From NCBI GenBank assembly GCA_900546385.1, contig URCT01000126.1, positions 1 through 6,616 on the forward strand: a stretch of DNA of 6,616 nt, read 5' to 3'. The DNA comes from an uncultured Eubacteriales bacterium (GTDB lineage: Bacteria; Bacillota; Clostridia; Oscillospirales; CAG-382). Below are positions 1 through 5,626 of the stretch, piece after piece. Below the pieces are notes generated by a model that did not search any database, had not been told where the DNA came from, and saw only the letters and a list, made by a program, of their open reading frames with translations. Numbering within the stretch: the first letter of the stretch is position 1; every line of letters begins with the position of its first letter. Position numbers and translations under genes: made by a program.

Positions 1-142
1 ACAAAAAGTGCTTGTCTTCCTTTTTTAACCAATCCACAAATTCCGAAACGCCCGGCAGCAGAATATTTCCGTGGTAGATAACACCGTCCATATCGCAGAT
101 AAGGCCGGATTTTTTGTTGATATCAAGGATTTTTTCAGTCAT
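1..142 (-). CDS. HAD-IIA (NagD-like) hydrolase, N-terminal part, cut by left edge
   Basis: This is the first 47 codons of a gene that runs off the left edge. The ATG lies at 142-140 and is preceded by AAGGAG about 7 bases upstream. The visible protein begins MTEKILDINKKSG and then carries the HAD motif I, DMDGVIYHG, with the nucleophile aspartate at residue 17 and the acid/base aspartate at residue 19. ILLPGV follows at residues 27-32. DxDGV followed by a hydroxyl/His-Gly and LPG is the signature start of the HAD-IIA subfamily (NagD, AraL and PGP-type phosphatases). These act in the cytoplasm on small phosphorylated metabolites such as sugar phosphates or nucleotides. The gene starts 18 bases after the HD-domain gene's stop codon, so the two are probably cotranscribed. 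The substrate cannot be told from this fragment, and the cap domain is outside the window. Confidence 0.85.
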   Translation of the reverse strand, partial: MTEKILDINKKSGLICDMDGVIYHGNILLPGVSEFVDWLKKEDKHFL

Positions 143-160
143 GTTTCTACTCCTTAACGC

Positions 161-760
161 TTAATGCGGTGTGTTTTCCATAAGATAGGTTGCTTCAATG
201 TCGGAAATGTGCAGCTTTACGGCAAGCGGATATCGCTCAAACGCACCGTTGATGGCAAAGCTTCCGCCGCGTGCCGCATCGTCAAAGCCACCCATATGCC
301 AACGGATGGCAATGGCCTCTTCCACCTTCAAGCGCATAAAGCGTTCGATCAAGAACACGGATTTTTCGCCGTGGCCGAACGGAAATTTGTCGTCGATGGT
401 GTAAAACGGCACTTTTTCCCAAGCACCGGTGGTCTCGTTTTTGACGTTACGCGAGCCGAGCTTGTAAAACTGCGCCTTGCAGAGATCGTGCAGCAGTGCG
501 ACAATGGCGAACGATTCGTCCGGCTTGCCGTCGTTGTAGCGATCGATCATGGCGTTGTAGACGTTTAAGCTGTGGTCGCACAGGCCGCCTTCATAGGCAC
601 TGTGAAATTTTGAGCTGGCCGGAGCCGTAAAAAAGTCGGTTTTTAACATCCAATCCAGAAGCTCCTTCGAGCCTTGACGGGAAATGGCTGTTGTATATGC
701 TTCAATAAAGCGTTCCTTGGACGAGGGAACGTTCAAGGTGCGCAGCTGTTCTTCGTTCAT
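161..760 (-). CDS. HD-domain metal-dependent phosphohydrolase, substrate unknown
   Basis: A 199-residue soluble protein with an HD-superfamily fold. Visible ligand-type residues, in order, are His63 (GGLCDHSLNV), the His91-Asp92 doublet (ALLHDLCK), His130 (FGHGEKS), His155 (IRWHMGG) and Asp187 (HISDIEATY). This H...HD...H...H...D series is the pattern of HD enzymes that can hold two metal ions. The family includes nucleotide and cyclic-dinucleotide phosphohydrolases and the HD domain of YhaM-type exonucleases. I cannot name the substrate. There is no GYP motif, no membrane segment and no second domain. The ATG is preceded by CGGAG 7-8 bases upstream. A promoter lies 49 bases further upstream, and a HAD phosphatase gene follows 18 bases downstream. 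A linked role in phosphate-ester turnover is only an inference. Confidence 0.85.
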   Translation of the reverse strand: MNEEQLRTLNVPSSKERFIEAYTTAISRQGSKELLDWMLKTDFFTAPASSKFHSAYEGGLCDHSLNVYNAMIDRYNDGKPDESFAIVALLHDLCKAQFYKLGSRNVKNETTGAWEKVPFYTIDDKFPFGHGEKSVFLIERFMRLKVEEAIAIRWHMGGFDDAARGGSFAINGAFERYPLAVKLHISDIEATYLMENTPH

Positions 761-808
761 GTAAGTCTCCGTTTCGTGTGATAAATAGTTTTTGAATCGC
801 TTTCCTAT

Positions 809-837
809 ATTATACCAAATGTTTTCACTGTTTTCAA
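809..837 (-). promoter_or_regulatory. Sigma-A-type promoter for the HD/HAD operon
   Basis: Read on the minus strand there is TTGAAA (837-832), a 17-base spacer, and TATAAT (814-809). The -10 is a perfect match and the -35 has one mismatch. Transcription would start near 802, giving a leader of about 42 bases before the HD gene ATG at 760. No operator-like palindrome overlaps it, so basal expression is expected. Confidence 0.75.
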
Positions 838-940
838 GTAGAACGGACGAAATTATTTACCCATTCGACAGTTTTTTCTTGTTATGCTTTTTAAGAATGG
901 GGATATACTAAATCTGAACGTCAAAACACGCAAAAGGCTC

Positions 941-969
941 TTGACAAATACCCTATATAGGTATATTAT
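941..969 (+). promoter_or_regulatory. Promoter of the csoR-copA operon
   Basis: A consensus TTGACA (941-946), a 17-base spacer and TATTAT (964-969, one mismatch to TATAAT) form a near-ideal housekeeping promoter. The predicted start is near 976, which leaves a leader of only about 24 bases before the csoR GTG at 1000. So strong a promoter fits a gene set that is kept off by a repressor and released by copper. The two palindromes at 948-964 and 970-986 sit directly on it. Confidence 0.85.
948..964. promoter_or_regulatory. CsoR operator 1 (in the promoter spacer)
   Basis: The 17-bp near-palindrome ATACCCTATATAGGTAT has arms ATACCC and AGGTAT, with one mismatch to perfect symmetry. It matches the known Firmicute CsoR operator type, with TACCC/GGGTA arms around a short centre. 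It occupies almost all of the spacer between -35 and -10 and touches the first base of the -10. Bound CsoR would therefore block RNA polymerase directly. Confidence 0.8.
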
Positions 970-986
970 ATACCCATCAAGGGTAT
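970..986. promoter_or_regulatory. CsoR operator 2 (over the transcription start)
   Basis: A perfect 6-bp inverted repeat, ATACCC-N5-GGGTAT, lies directly after the -10 box and covers the predicted start near 976. Its last base touches the ribosome binding site AGGAGG at 987-992. Its centre is 22 bp from the centre of operator 1, about two helical turns. Two CsoR tetramers could therefore bind on the same face of the DNA. It is more symmetric than operator 1 and may be the stronger site. Confidence 0.8.
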
Positions 987-999
987 AGGAGGTGCGCCT

Positions 1000-1314
1000 G
1001 TGAACGAACACAAATGCCCGGCTTGTGAAGCCGGTGGCAAATCCACACATCGGAATGAAGAAGAGAAAAAGCGCATGATCCATCGGCTCAACCGCATTGA
1101 AGGGCAGATCCGCGGCATACGGAAAATGCTCGAAAACGATGCATACTGCACGGATATTCTCACACAGTCGGCGGCCGTCAATGCGGCGGTCAACGCCTTT
1201 AACCGCGAACTGATACGCCGGCATATGCAAACGTGTGTCGTGCGGGATCTGCGTGAAGGAAAAGACGAGGTCATCGACGAGCTTGTCGATACGCTTCAAA
1301 AGCTTATGAAATAG
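1000..1314 (+). CDS. csoR: Copper-sensing transcriptional repressor CsoR
   Basis: A 104-residue all-helical DUF156/CsoR-family repressor. It binds operator DNA when copper-free and lets go on binding Cu(I). The Cu(I) ligand set Cys50, His75 and Cys79 has the exact spacing of known CsoR proteins (+25, +4). The second-shell Tyr49 is present, and Glu94 can be aligned to the conserved glutamate with a one-residue gap. The DNA-contacting helix 1 pattern INxLxRIEGQIRGI-type is seen as HRLNRIEGQIRGI (residues 28-40). The Cys-His-Cys set argues for copper and against the RcnR (Ni/Co) and FrmR (formaldehyde) branches. The start is a GTG with AGGAGG 7 bases upstream. An upstream extension carries His4, Cys6, Cys9 and His17, an extra set of possible metal ligands. 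The gene is first in the operon and is autoregulated by the two operators on its promoter. copA follows 38 bases downstream. Confidence 0.95.
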   Translation: MNEHKCPACEAGGKSTHRNEEEKKRMIHRLNRIEGQIRGIRKMLENDAYCTDILTQSAAVNAAVNAFNRELIRRHMQTCVVRDLREGKDEVIDELVDTLQKLMK

Positions 1315-1352
1315 TATGCGAAAATGCAAAATCCATCCGAGGAGGGATAAAT

Positions 1353-3902
1353 ATGCAACGATATACGGTGACTGGCATGACTTGTGCGGCGTGCAGTGCG
1401 CGTGTCGAAAAAGCTGTCCGGAAAGTTCCGGGCGTTTCGGATTGCTCGGTCAGCCTTTTGACAAACTCTATGGGCGTGGAGGGAACAGCTGCGCCGGAAA
1501 CCATCATAGCCGCCGTCGAAAACGCCGGATATGGGGCATCGCTTGACGGCGGCGGAAAAGGAACGCGTGAAAGTGCAAAAAACAGCGAAAGCGACGCACT
1601 TGCCGACCATGAAACGCCGGTACTGCGGCGCAGACTTTTCGCGTCGCTTGTCTTTTTGGCTGTTCTTATGTACATTTCCATGGGTCACATGATGTGGGGC
1701 TGGAAATTGCCGCCGTTTTTGGAAAATGACCATGTTGCCATGGGGCTTGCACAGTTCGTTTTGACTGCCATCGTTATGGTTATCAATCAAAAATTCTTTA
1801 TTAGCGGCTTCAAGGCCTTATGGAACCGTTCGCCAAACATGGATACGCTTGTGGCACTCGGTTCGGCCGCCGCGTTTGCTTACAGCACCGTGGCGCTCTT
1901 TGCCATGAGCGGCGCCCAGGTGCGCGGCGATGCGGATGCAGTCATGCGGTATATGCATGAGTTCTATTTTGAATCCGCCGCGATGATATTAACGTTAATC
2001 ACCGTCGGTAAAATGTTGGAAGCCCGCTCAAAAGGAAAAACCACCGATGCATTAAAGAGCTTGATTCAGTTAGCACCGAAAACAGCGACACTTTGGGCAG
2101 ACGGCGTCGAAACGGTTGTTCCGATCGAGCAGGTAAGTGTCGGCGATGTATTTGTGGTTCGGCCGGGAGAAAGCATTCCGACCGACGGTGTGGTGCTCGA
2201 GGGCGAAAGCGCAGTCAATGAAGCGGCGTTGACCGGCGAAAGCGTTCCGGCCGACAAAAAGGCCGGCGATGAGGTCTCGGCGGCGACGCTCAACACATCG
2301 GGTTTCTTAAAATGCCGCGCGACACGTGTTGGCGAAAACACCGCACTCTCGCAAATCATCCGCATGGTGGAGGATGCGGCGGCAACCAAAGCACCGATCG
2401 CCAAAATTGCGGATAAGGTTTCCGGCATTTTTGTACCGACCGTCATGGCGATTGCCGCGGTAACAATGGTGGTTTGGCTGTTTATGGGTCATCCGTTCGG
2501 GTTCGCGCTTGCGCGCGGCATATCGGTGCTTGTCATCAGCTGTCCGTGTGCCTTGGGACTTGCCACGCCGGTGGCGATCATGGTCGGAAGCGGCGTGGGT
2601 GCAAAGCACGGCATTTTGTTCAAAACCGCCGCGTCGCTCGAACAGACCGGCAAAACCGACATTGTCGTACTCGATAAAACCGGTACCATCACGGTCGGCG
2701 AACCGTGCGTGACGGATGTTGTTCCGTTCGGAAGCGTCGATGAAACCGAATTGCTGACACTTGCGGCATCCTTGGAAAAACAAAGCGAGCATCCGCTTGC
2801 CAAAGCCATTTTGCGTGCCGGAGAAGAACGGAACGTGGCATGGCGCAATGTTTCGTCCTTTGAGGCCATGCCCGGAAACGGATTAACGGGACTTTGCGAA
2901 AACACGCGGCTGTACGGCGGCAATTATGCGTTTATTTCGCAAAAAAACGTCATTCCTGCGGCTGCCAAGGAAACAGCCGACTTGCTTGCCGCGCAAGGGA
3001 AAACGCCTTTGTTTTTTGCTTCGGAAGCGGCGTTTCTCGGCATGATCGCCGCCACGGATCAAATCAAGGAGGACAGCCCCAAAGCCATTGATGAGCTGCG
3101 CGGCATGGGCATTCGCGTGGTCATGCTCACCGGCGACAACGAACGGACGGCGAAAGCTGTTGCCGCCAAAGTCGGTGTGGATACCGTCATCAGCGATGTC
3201 AAGCCGGACGGAAAGCAGGCGGTCATCGGCGAATTAAAAGCACAGGGGAAGGTAACAATGGTCGGCGACGGTATCAACGACGCACCGGCCCTGACGCTTG
3301 CCGATACCGGGATTGCCATCGGAGCCGGAACGGATGTTGCCATCGATGCCGCCGATGTGGTGCTCATGAAGAGCCGCCTTTCGGACGTGCCGGCCGCCAT
3401 TCGGCTCAGCCGTGCGACGCTGCGCAACATTCACGAAAACCTGTTTTGGGCGTTTATCTACAATGTTATCGGCATTCCGCTTGCGGCAGGCGTTTTCATT
3501 CCGCTTACCAGATGGCAGTTGAACCCGATGTTTGGTGCGGCGGCCATGAGCCTCTCGAGCTTTTGCGTGGTAACAAACGCCTTGCGGCTCAACCTGTTCA
3601 AGCTGTACCGACCGGCAAAGCACCGCGTTCGTGCGGCGTCTATAAAAACAGGAACAAACACTTTATCGATCAATCGAAAGGAAGAAAAAACGATGAAAAA
3701 GACTCTGAAAATCGAAGGCATGATGTGCGGTCACTGCGAGGCACGTGTCAAGAAAGCACTTGAGGCTATGGACGGCGTAACGAGTGCCGAGGTTAGCCAC
3801 GAAAAAGGATCGGCAATCGTAACGTTAGCGAACGATGTTCCGAACGACGTTTTGAAAAAGGCTGTCGAGGAGCAGGATTACACGGTCGTGTCGATCGACT
3901 GA
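1353..3902 (+). CDS. copA: Cu(I)-exporting P1B-type ATPase CopA fused in frame to a C-terminal CopZ domain
   Basis: An 849-residue membrane ATPase that expels Cu(I) using ATP. The order is as follows. An N-terminal heavy-metal-associated domain (1-65) has the site GMTCAAC, Cys11 and Cys14. A membrane pair (about 92-150) has a Met/His-rich outer loop, MGHMM at 110-114. The actuator TGES is at 294-297 and the transport-site Cys-Pro-Cys at 397-399. The phosphorylation site DKTGT is at 441-445, with Asp441. The nucleotide-binding His480-Pro481, TGDN (593-596) and GDGINDAP (638-645) follow. The last helices hold Tyr703-Asn704 and Met732 with Ser735-Ser736, the signature of Cu(I) pumps (P1B-1). The pump ends near 753. 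A basic, low-complexity linker (about 754-780) then leads without a stop into a second HMA domain (781-849) with GMMCGHC, Cys792 and Cys795. The ATG is preceded by AGGAGG, 7 bases upstream. Having one N-terminal and one C-terminal HMA is unusual, since most CopA proteins carry one or two HMAs at the N-terminus only. A separate copZ product from the internal ATG is also likely. Confidence 0.95.
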   Translation: MQRYTVTGMTCAACSARVEKAVRKVPGVSDCSVSLLTNSMGVEGTAAPETIIAAVENAGYGASLDGGGKGTRESAKNSESDALADHETPVLRRRLFASLVFLAVLMYISMGHMMWGWKLPPFLENDHVAMGLAQFVLTAIVMVINQKFFISGFKALWNRSPNMDTLVALGSAAAFAYSTVALFAMSGAQVRGDADAVMRYMHEFYFESAAMILTLITVGKMLEARSKGKTTDALKSLIQLAPKTATLWADGVETVVPIEQVSVGDVFVVRPGESIPTDGVVLEGESAVNEAALTGESVPADKKAGDEVSAATLNTSGFLKCRATRVGENTALSQIIRMVEDAAATKAPIAKIADKVSGIFVPTVMAIAAVTMVVWLFMGHPFGFALARGISVLVISCPCALGLATPVAIMVGSGVGAKHGILFKTAASLEQTGKTDIVVLDKTGTITVGEPCVTDVVPFGSVDETELLTLAASLEKQSEHPLAKAILRAGEERNVAWRNVSSFEAMPGNGLTGLCENTRLYGGNYAFISQKNVIPAAAKETADLLAAQGKTPLFFASEAAFLGMIAATDQIKEDSPKAIDELRGMGIRVVMLTGDNERTAKAVAAKVGVDTVISDVKPDGKQAVIGELKAQGKVTMVGDGINDAPALTLADTGIAIGAGTDVAIDAADVVLMKSRLSDVPAAIRLSRATLRNIHENLFWAFIYNVIGIPLAAGVFIPLTRWQLNPMFGAAAMSLSSFCVVTNALRLNLFKLYRPAKHRVRAASIKTGTNTLSINRKEEKTMKKTLKIEGMMCGHCEARVKKALEAMDGVTSAEVSHEKGSAIVTLANDVPNDVLKKAVEEQDYTVVSID
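3677..3692 (+). promoter_or_regulatory. Internal ribosome binding site ahead of the CopZ domain
   Basis: AAAGGAAG at 3677-3684 lies 8 bases upstream of the in-frame ATG at 3693. This is inside the linker between the CopA and CopZ parts. The surrounding bases are A-rich (an A6 run at 3685-3690) and read more like an intergenic translation start than protein-coding sequence. This decides in favour of an internal start producing free CopZ. Confidence 0.65.
3693..3902 (+). CDS. copZ: Copper chaperone CopZ (internal start within the copA frame)
   Basis: From the ATG at 3693 the frame encodes 69 residues, exactly the size of free CopZ. The protein starts MKKTLKIEGMMCGHCEARV and has the Cu(I)-binding Cys12 and Cys15 in the MxCxxC loop. 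Its overall layout is the beta-alpha-beta-beta-alpha-beta ferredoxin-like HMA fold. Tyr63 lies near the C-terminus, at the usual position for the CopZ loop aromatic. CopZ carries Cu(I) in the cytoplasm to CopA and can hand it to CsoR. The ATG has its own AAAGGAAG ribosome binding site, and the same residues are also the C-terminus of the longer CopA product. Whether cells make the fusion, the free chaperone or both cannot be told from sequence. I favour both. Confidence 0.7.
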   Translation: MKKTLKIEGMMCGHCEARVKKALEAMDGVTSAEVSHEKGSAIVTLANDVPNDVLKKAVEEQDYTVVSID

Positions 3903-3917
3903 GCAAAGGCTGATATG

Positions 3918-3958
3918 AAAAATGGAGCGTTTTCGAAAATTGAAAACGCTCCGTTTTG
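3918..3958. terminator. Bidirectional rho-independent terminator
   Basis: The perfect 11-bp stem GGAGCGTTTTC (3924-3934) / GAAAACGCTCC (3942-3952) has a 7-base loop. It is followed on the plus strand by GTTTTGTTTT, and on the minus strand by the T-run complementary to the A-run at 3918-3922. It lies 15-20 bases after the copA/copZ stop and directly next to the stop of the converging membrane-protein gene at 3963. It can therefore end transcripts from both operons. Confidence 0.9.
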
Positions 3959-3962
3959 TTTT

Positions 3963-4976
3963 CTAAAAACTCATATTGGCAAATATCCGCTGCATTCGCT
4001 CATTGGTGAACCTTGCGTCGATAAACTGCCAAAACGCGTCGTTTGCCGGAACACCGGAAATTCGTGCCGACCAACGGTAGACCGCAATGCAGGTCACGAC
4101 GGCGTTGAAAATAAAGAAAGCGGTAAGTACCCAGGTAAGAATCTTCCCGGCGCGGTTGGGGATTTTGAGAATCCATTTCGCCATGCGCGGATAAATGCTC
4201 TTGACCCAGAAGACGCCAAGCAGTCCCCAAAGCAGGGAATACATAAGGCAGATCCGGCCGTTGAGATTAAACGGCTTTGTGCTGTAATCCCAGCTGCGTG
4301 AGCCGAACGCCATTTCCTGTGCCCACGAGCAAACATATTCCACAATGCTCCCGACAAGCGTTCCGCCGATAAACGACAGCCATTTGCCGCGGTTGCGGAA
4401 GCGGTACAGCGACACGGTCAAGACTACTGCACCGACACCGTATAACAGATTAAACGGGCCGTAAACGAGTCCGGAGCGGCTTTCGAGATAGCCGCGCGTC
4501 AAAAGACACCAGCCAAGCTCGACCACAACGCCAAGGAAACTGCCGATGAAGCATAAAAGAAGCAGCTTATATGCGTTCAGACCACGTGCAAAATGATTGG
4601 AGCGGCTTTCGGCATCATCGATGACGGCGTTGGCCGGTGCAGACGGAATGAGCTTTCGTTTTTGCGAATTGCGAAGATCGCTCCATCTTGCCGAAAGCTC
4701 ATCGACAATATCCGTGGTGACGAGGTGTGCTTTTTTCATGTTGGTGGCGGCGCGTTTGTAGGAATCGAGCTTTTGACGTACCTCCACATCCGTGATTTCC
4801 GGGTTTTCGGCATGGAGCAGCGACTCGTAATACTGCGGCATATGATCTTGCGTCTGAAGAACGCTGTCAAGCAGCACATTGCTTGCCTGTTCAAGCTCGG
4901 TGGAGATCGGTTCGATTTGGTCGATCGGCTCGGTGTTCTTGGCGAGTGCCTCCGGCAGTTTCAGTTTTGTTTTCAC
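3963..4976 (-). CDS. PF06541-type (CmpB-like) polytopic membrane protein
   Basis: A 337-residue protein with a charged, soluble N-terminal region (1-132, mostly helical). About five hydrophobic segments follow, near 137-159, 171-192, 199-217, 241-260 and 279-300. The segment ESRSGLVYGPFNLLYGVGA (165-183), the Glu153 in the first helix and the WDYSTKPFNLNGRI block (229-242) match the family called putative ABC-transporter type IV (PF06541/DUF1113), common in Clostridia. Despite the name, no ATPase partner is present here and the function is not established. The start is a GTG at 4976 with GGAGGA 6 bases upstream. The upstream gene's stop lies between that site and the GTG, so translation is probably coupled to the PlsY-like gene. 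The long N-terminal region is more than a typical bare PF06541 protein has. A role in membrane lipid or envelope handling is inferred only from its neighbours. Confidence 0.8.
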   Translation of the reverse strand: MKTKLKLPEALAKNTEPIDQIEPISTELEQASNVLLDSVLQTQDHMPQYYESLLHAENPEITDVEVRQKLDSYKRAATNMKKAHLVTTDIVDELSARWSDLRNSQKRKLIPSAPANAVIDDAESRSNHFARGLNAYKLLLLCFIGSFLGVVVELGWCLLTRGYLESRSGLVYGPFNLLYGVGAVVLTVSLYRFRNRGKWLSFIGGTLVGSIVEYVCSWAQEMAFGSRSWDYSTKPFNLNGRICLMYSLLWGLLGVFWVKSIYPRMAKWILKIPNRAGKILTWVLTAFFIFNAVVTCIAVYRWSARISGVPANDAFWQFIDARFTNERMQRIFANMSF

Positions 4977-4978
4977 AC

Positions 4979-5626
4979 TTATTCCTCCGATGTTTGAGCG
5001 GAAATTTCGTTTTTGGCCGTATCGGGTGCATGGACATGACGGGAAACGGCAATGCCGGAAATGGCAAGTGTCCCGAGTGCAAGCGACGCTTTTCCCTGAT
5101 ACAGTAAAATGGCAAAGGATAGTAGTCCGAATTGGGTAAAGGTGACGATGCTGCGCCGCCGGTTGGGCGTGATTTTTCGCACCGTCGAGAAGAAAATATA
5201 GAGCGCGGCAAGAAGAAGTCCGATGGGCGTTTTGTCAAGCAGTGCAAGCATCACGCCGAAAGACGCGGCAATGCATTTTCCGCCGTGAAAGCCGTCAAAA
5301 ATGCCGCACGCGTGTCCGGCCACCGGTGCTGCCATGACGGCGGCAAACCAAAGGCTGCTTGTGTCAAGCGTGTGCAGGGCGAGCCGAACCGGCAGATAGG
5401 CCTTGAACAGATCGAGTGCCAGACAGAAAAGCCCCCAGCCGACGCCGCAGGAAACAAAAACATTCGACGCTCCCGGATTTTGATCGGGCGCGTTTTCGCA
5501 AATGTTTTTATGGAGAAACAGCCGCGGTATATGCTTGCTGTACAGTACGCTTCCGGAAACAAATCCGAGAACGATGGCCAAAAGCCACGACCGGACGGAG
5601 GTTTCGGATAAAAACAAGGTTTTCAT
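4979..5626 (-). CDS. Divergent PlsY-like glycerol-3-phosphate acyltransferase family protein
   Basis: A 215-residue integral membrane protein of the PlsY (DUF205) family, which moves the acyl group of acyl-phosphate onto glycerol-3-phosphate, the first step of phospholipid synthesis. The family layout is clear. It has a first helix with GSVLYS (25-30), motif 1 as DQNPGASN (48-55), DLFKAYLPV (72-80) in place of DxxKGxLPV, and PVAGH (101-105). The motif 3 loop FDGFHGGKCIAAS (110-122) includes Gly115-Gly116-Lys117. In canonical PlsY motif 1 reads SGNPGATN with an Arg a few residues before it. Here SG is replaced by DQ and the Arg by Cys/Glu, so substrate or activity may differ. The ATG overlaps the upstream glycosyltransferase stop (ATGA), with AAAGGA 10 bases upstream. 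The C-terminal tail from about 196 is hydrophilic. It may be a second, specialised paralogue and not the housekeeping enzyme. Confidence 0.8.
   Translation of the reverse strand: MKTLFLSETSVRSWLLAIVLGFVSGSVLYSKHIPRLFLHKNICENAPDQNPGASNVFVSCGVGWGLFCLALDLFKAYLPVRLALHTLDTSSLWFAAVMAAPVAGHACGIFDGFHGGKCIAASFGVMLALLDKTPIGLLLAALYIFFSTVRKITPNRRRSIVTFTQFGLLSFAILLYQGKASLALGTLAISGIAVSRHVHAPDTAKNEISAQTSEE

Noticed and set aside
164..568. Plus-strand open frame antisense to the HD gene (134 codons)
   Set aside because: The minus-strand HD protein has conserved catalytic motifs, promoter and ribosome binding site. The plus frame has none of these.
761..999. Possible small gene or riboswitch in the divergent gap
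   Set aside because: Both leaders are short (about 42 and 24 bases), too short for a riboswitch. I see only the two promoters, the CsoR sites and one weak inverted repeat.
853..1329. Minus-strand open frame antisense to csoR (158 codons)
   Set aside because: It overlaps the well-supported csoR gene and its promoter, gives no recognisable domain and is a reading-frame shadow.
1296..1790. Minus-strand open frame antisense to the start of copA (164 codons)
   Set aside because: The composition reflects the antisense of the HMA domain. It has no recognisable domain and the plus-strand gene is certain.
3681..3700. A6 run as a programmed frameshift site between CopA and CopZ
   Set aside because: CopA and CopZ are already in the same frame, so no frameshift is needed. 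The A-rich stretch is better explained as a start-site region.
5132..5611. Plus-strand open frame antisense to the PlsY-like gene (159 codons)
   Set aside because: The product is rich in Arg/Lys with no domain, while the opposite strand encodes a clear PlsY-family membrane protein.
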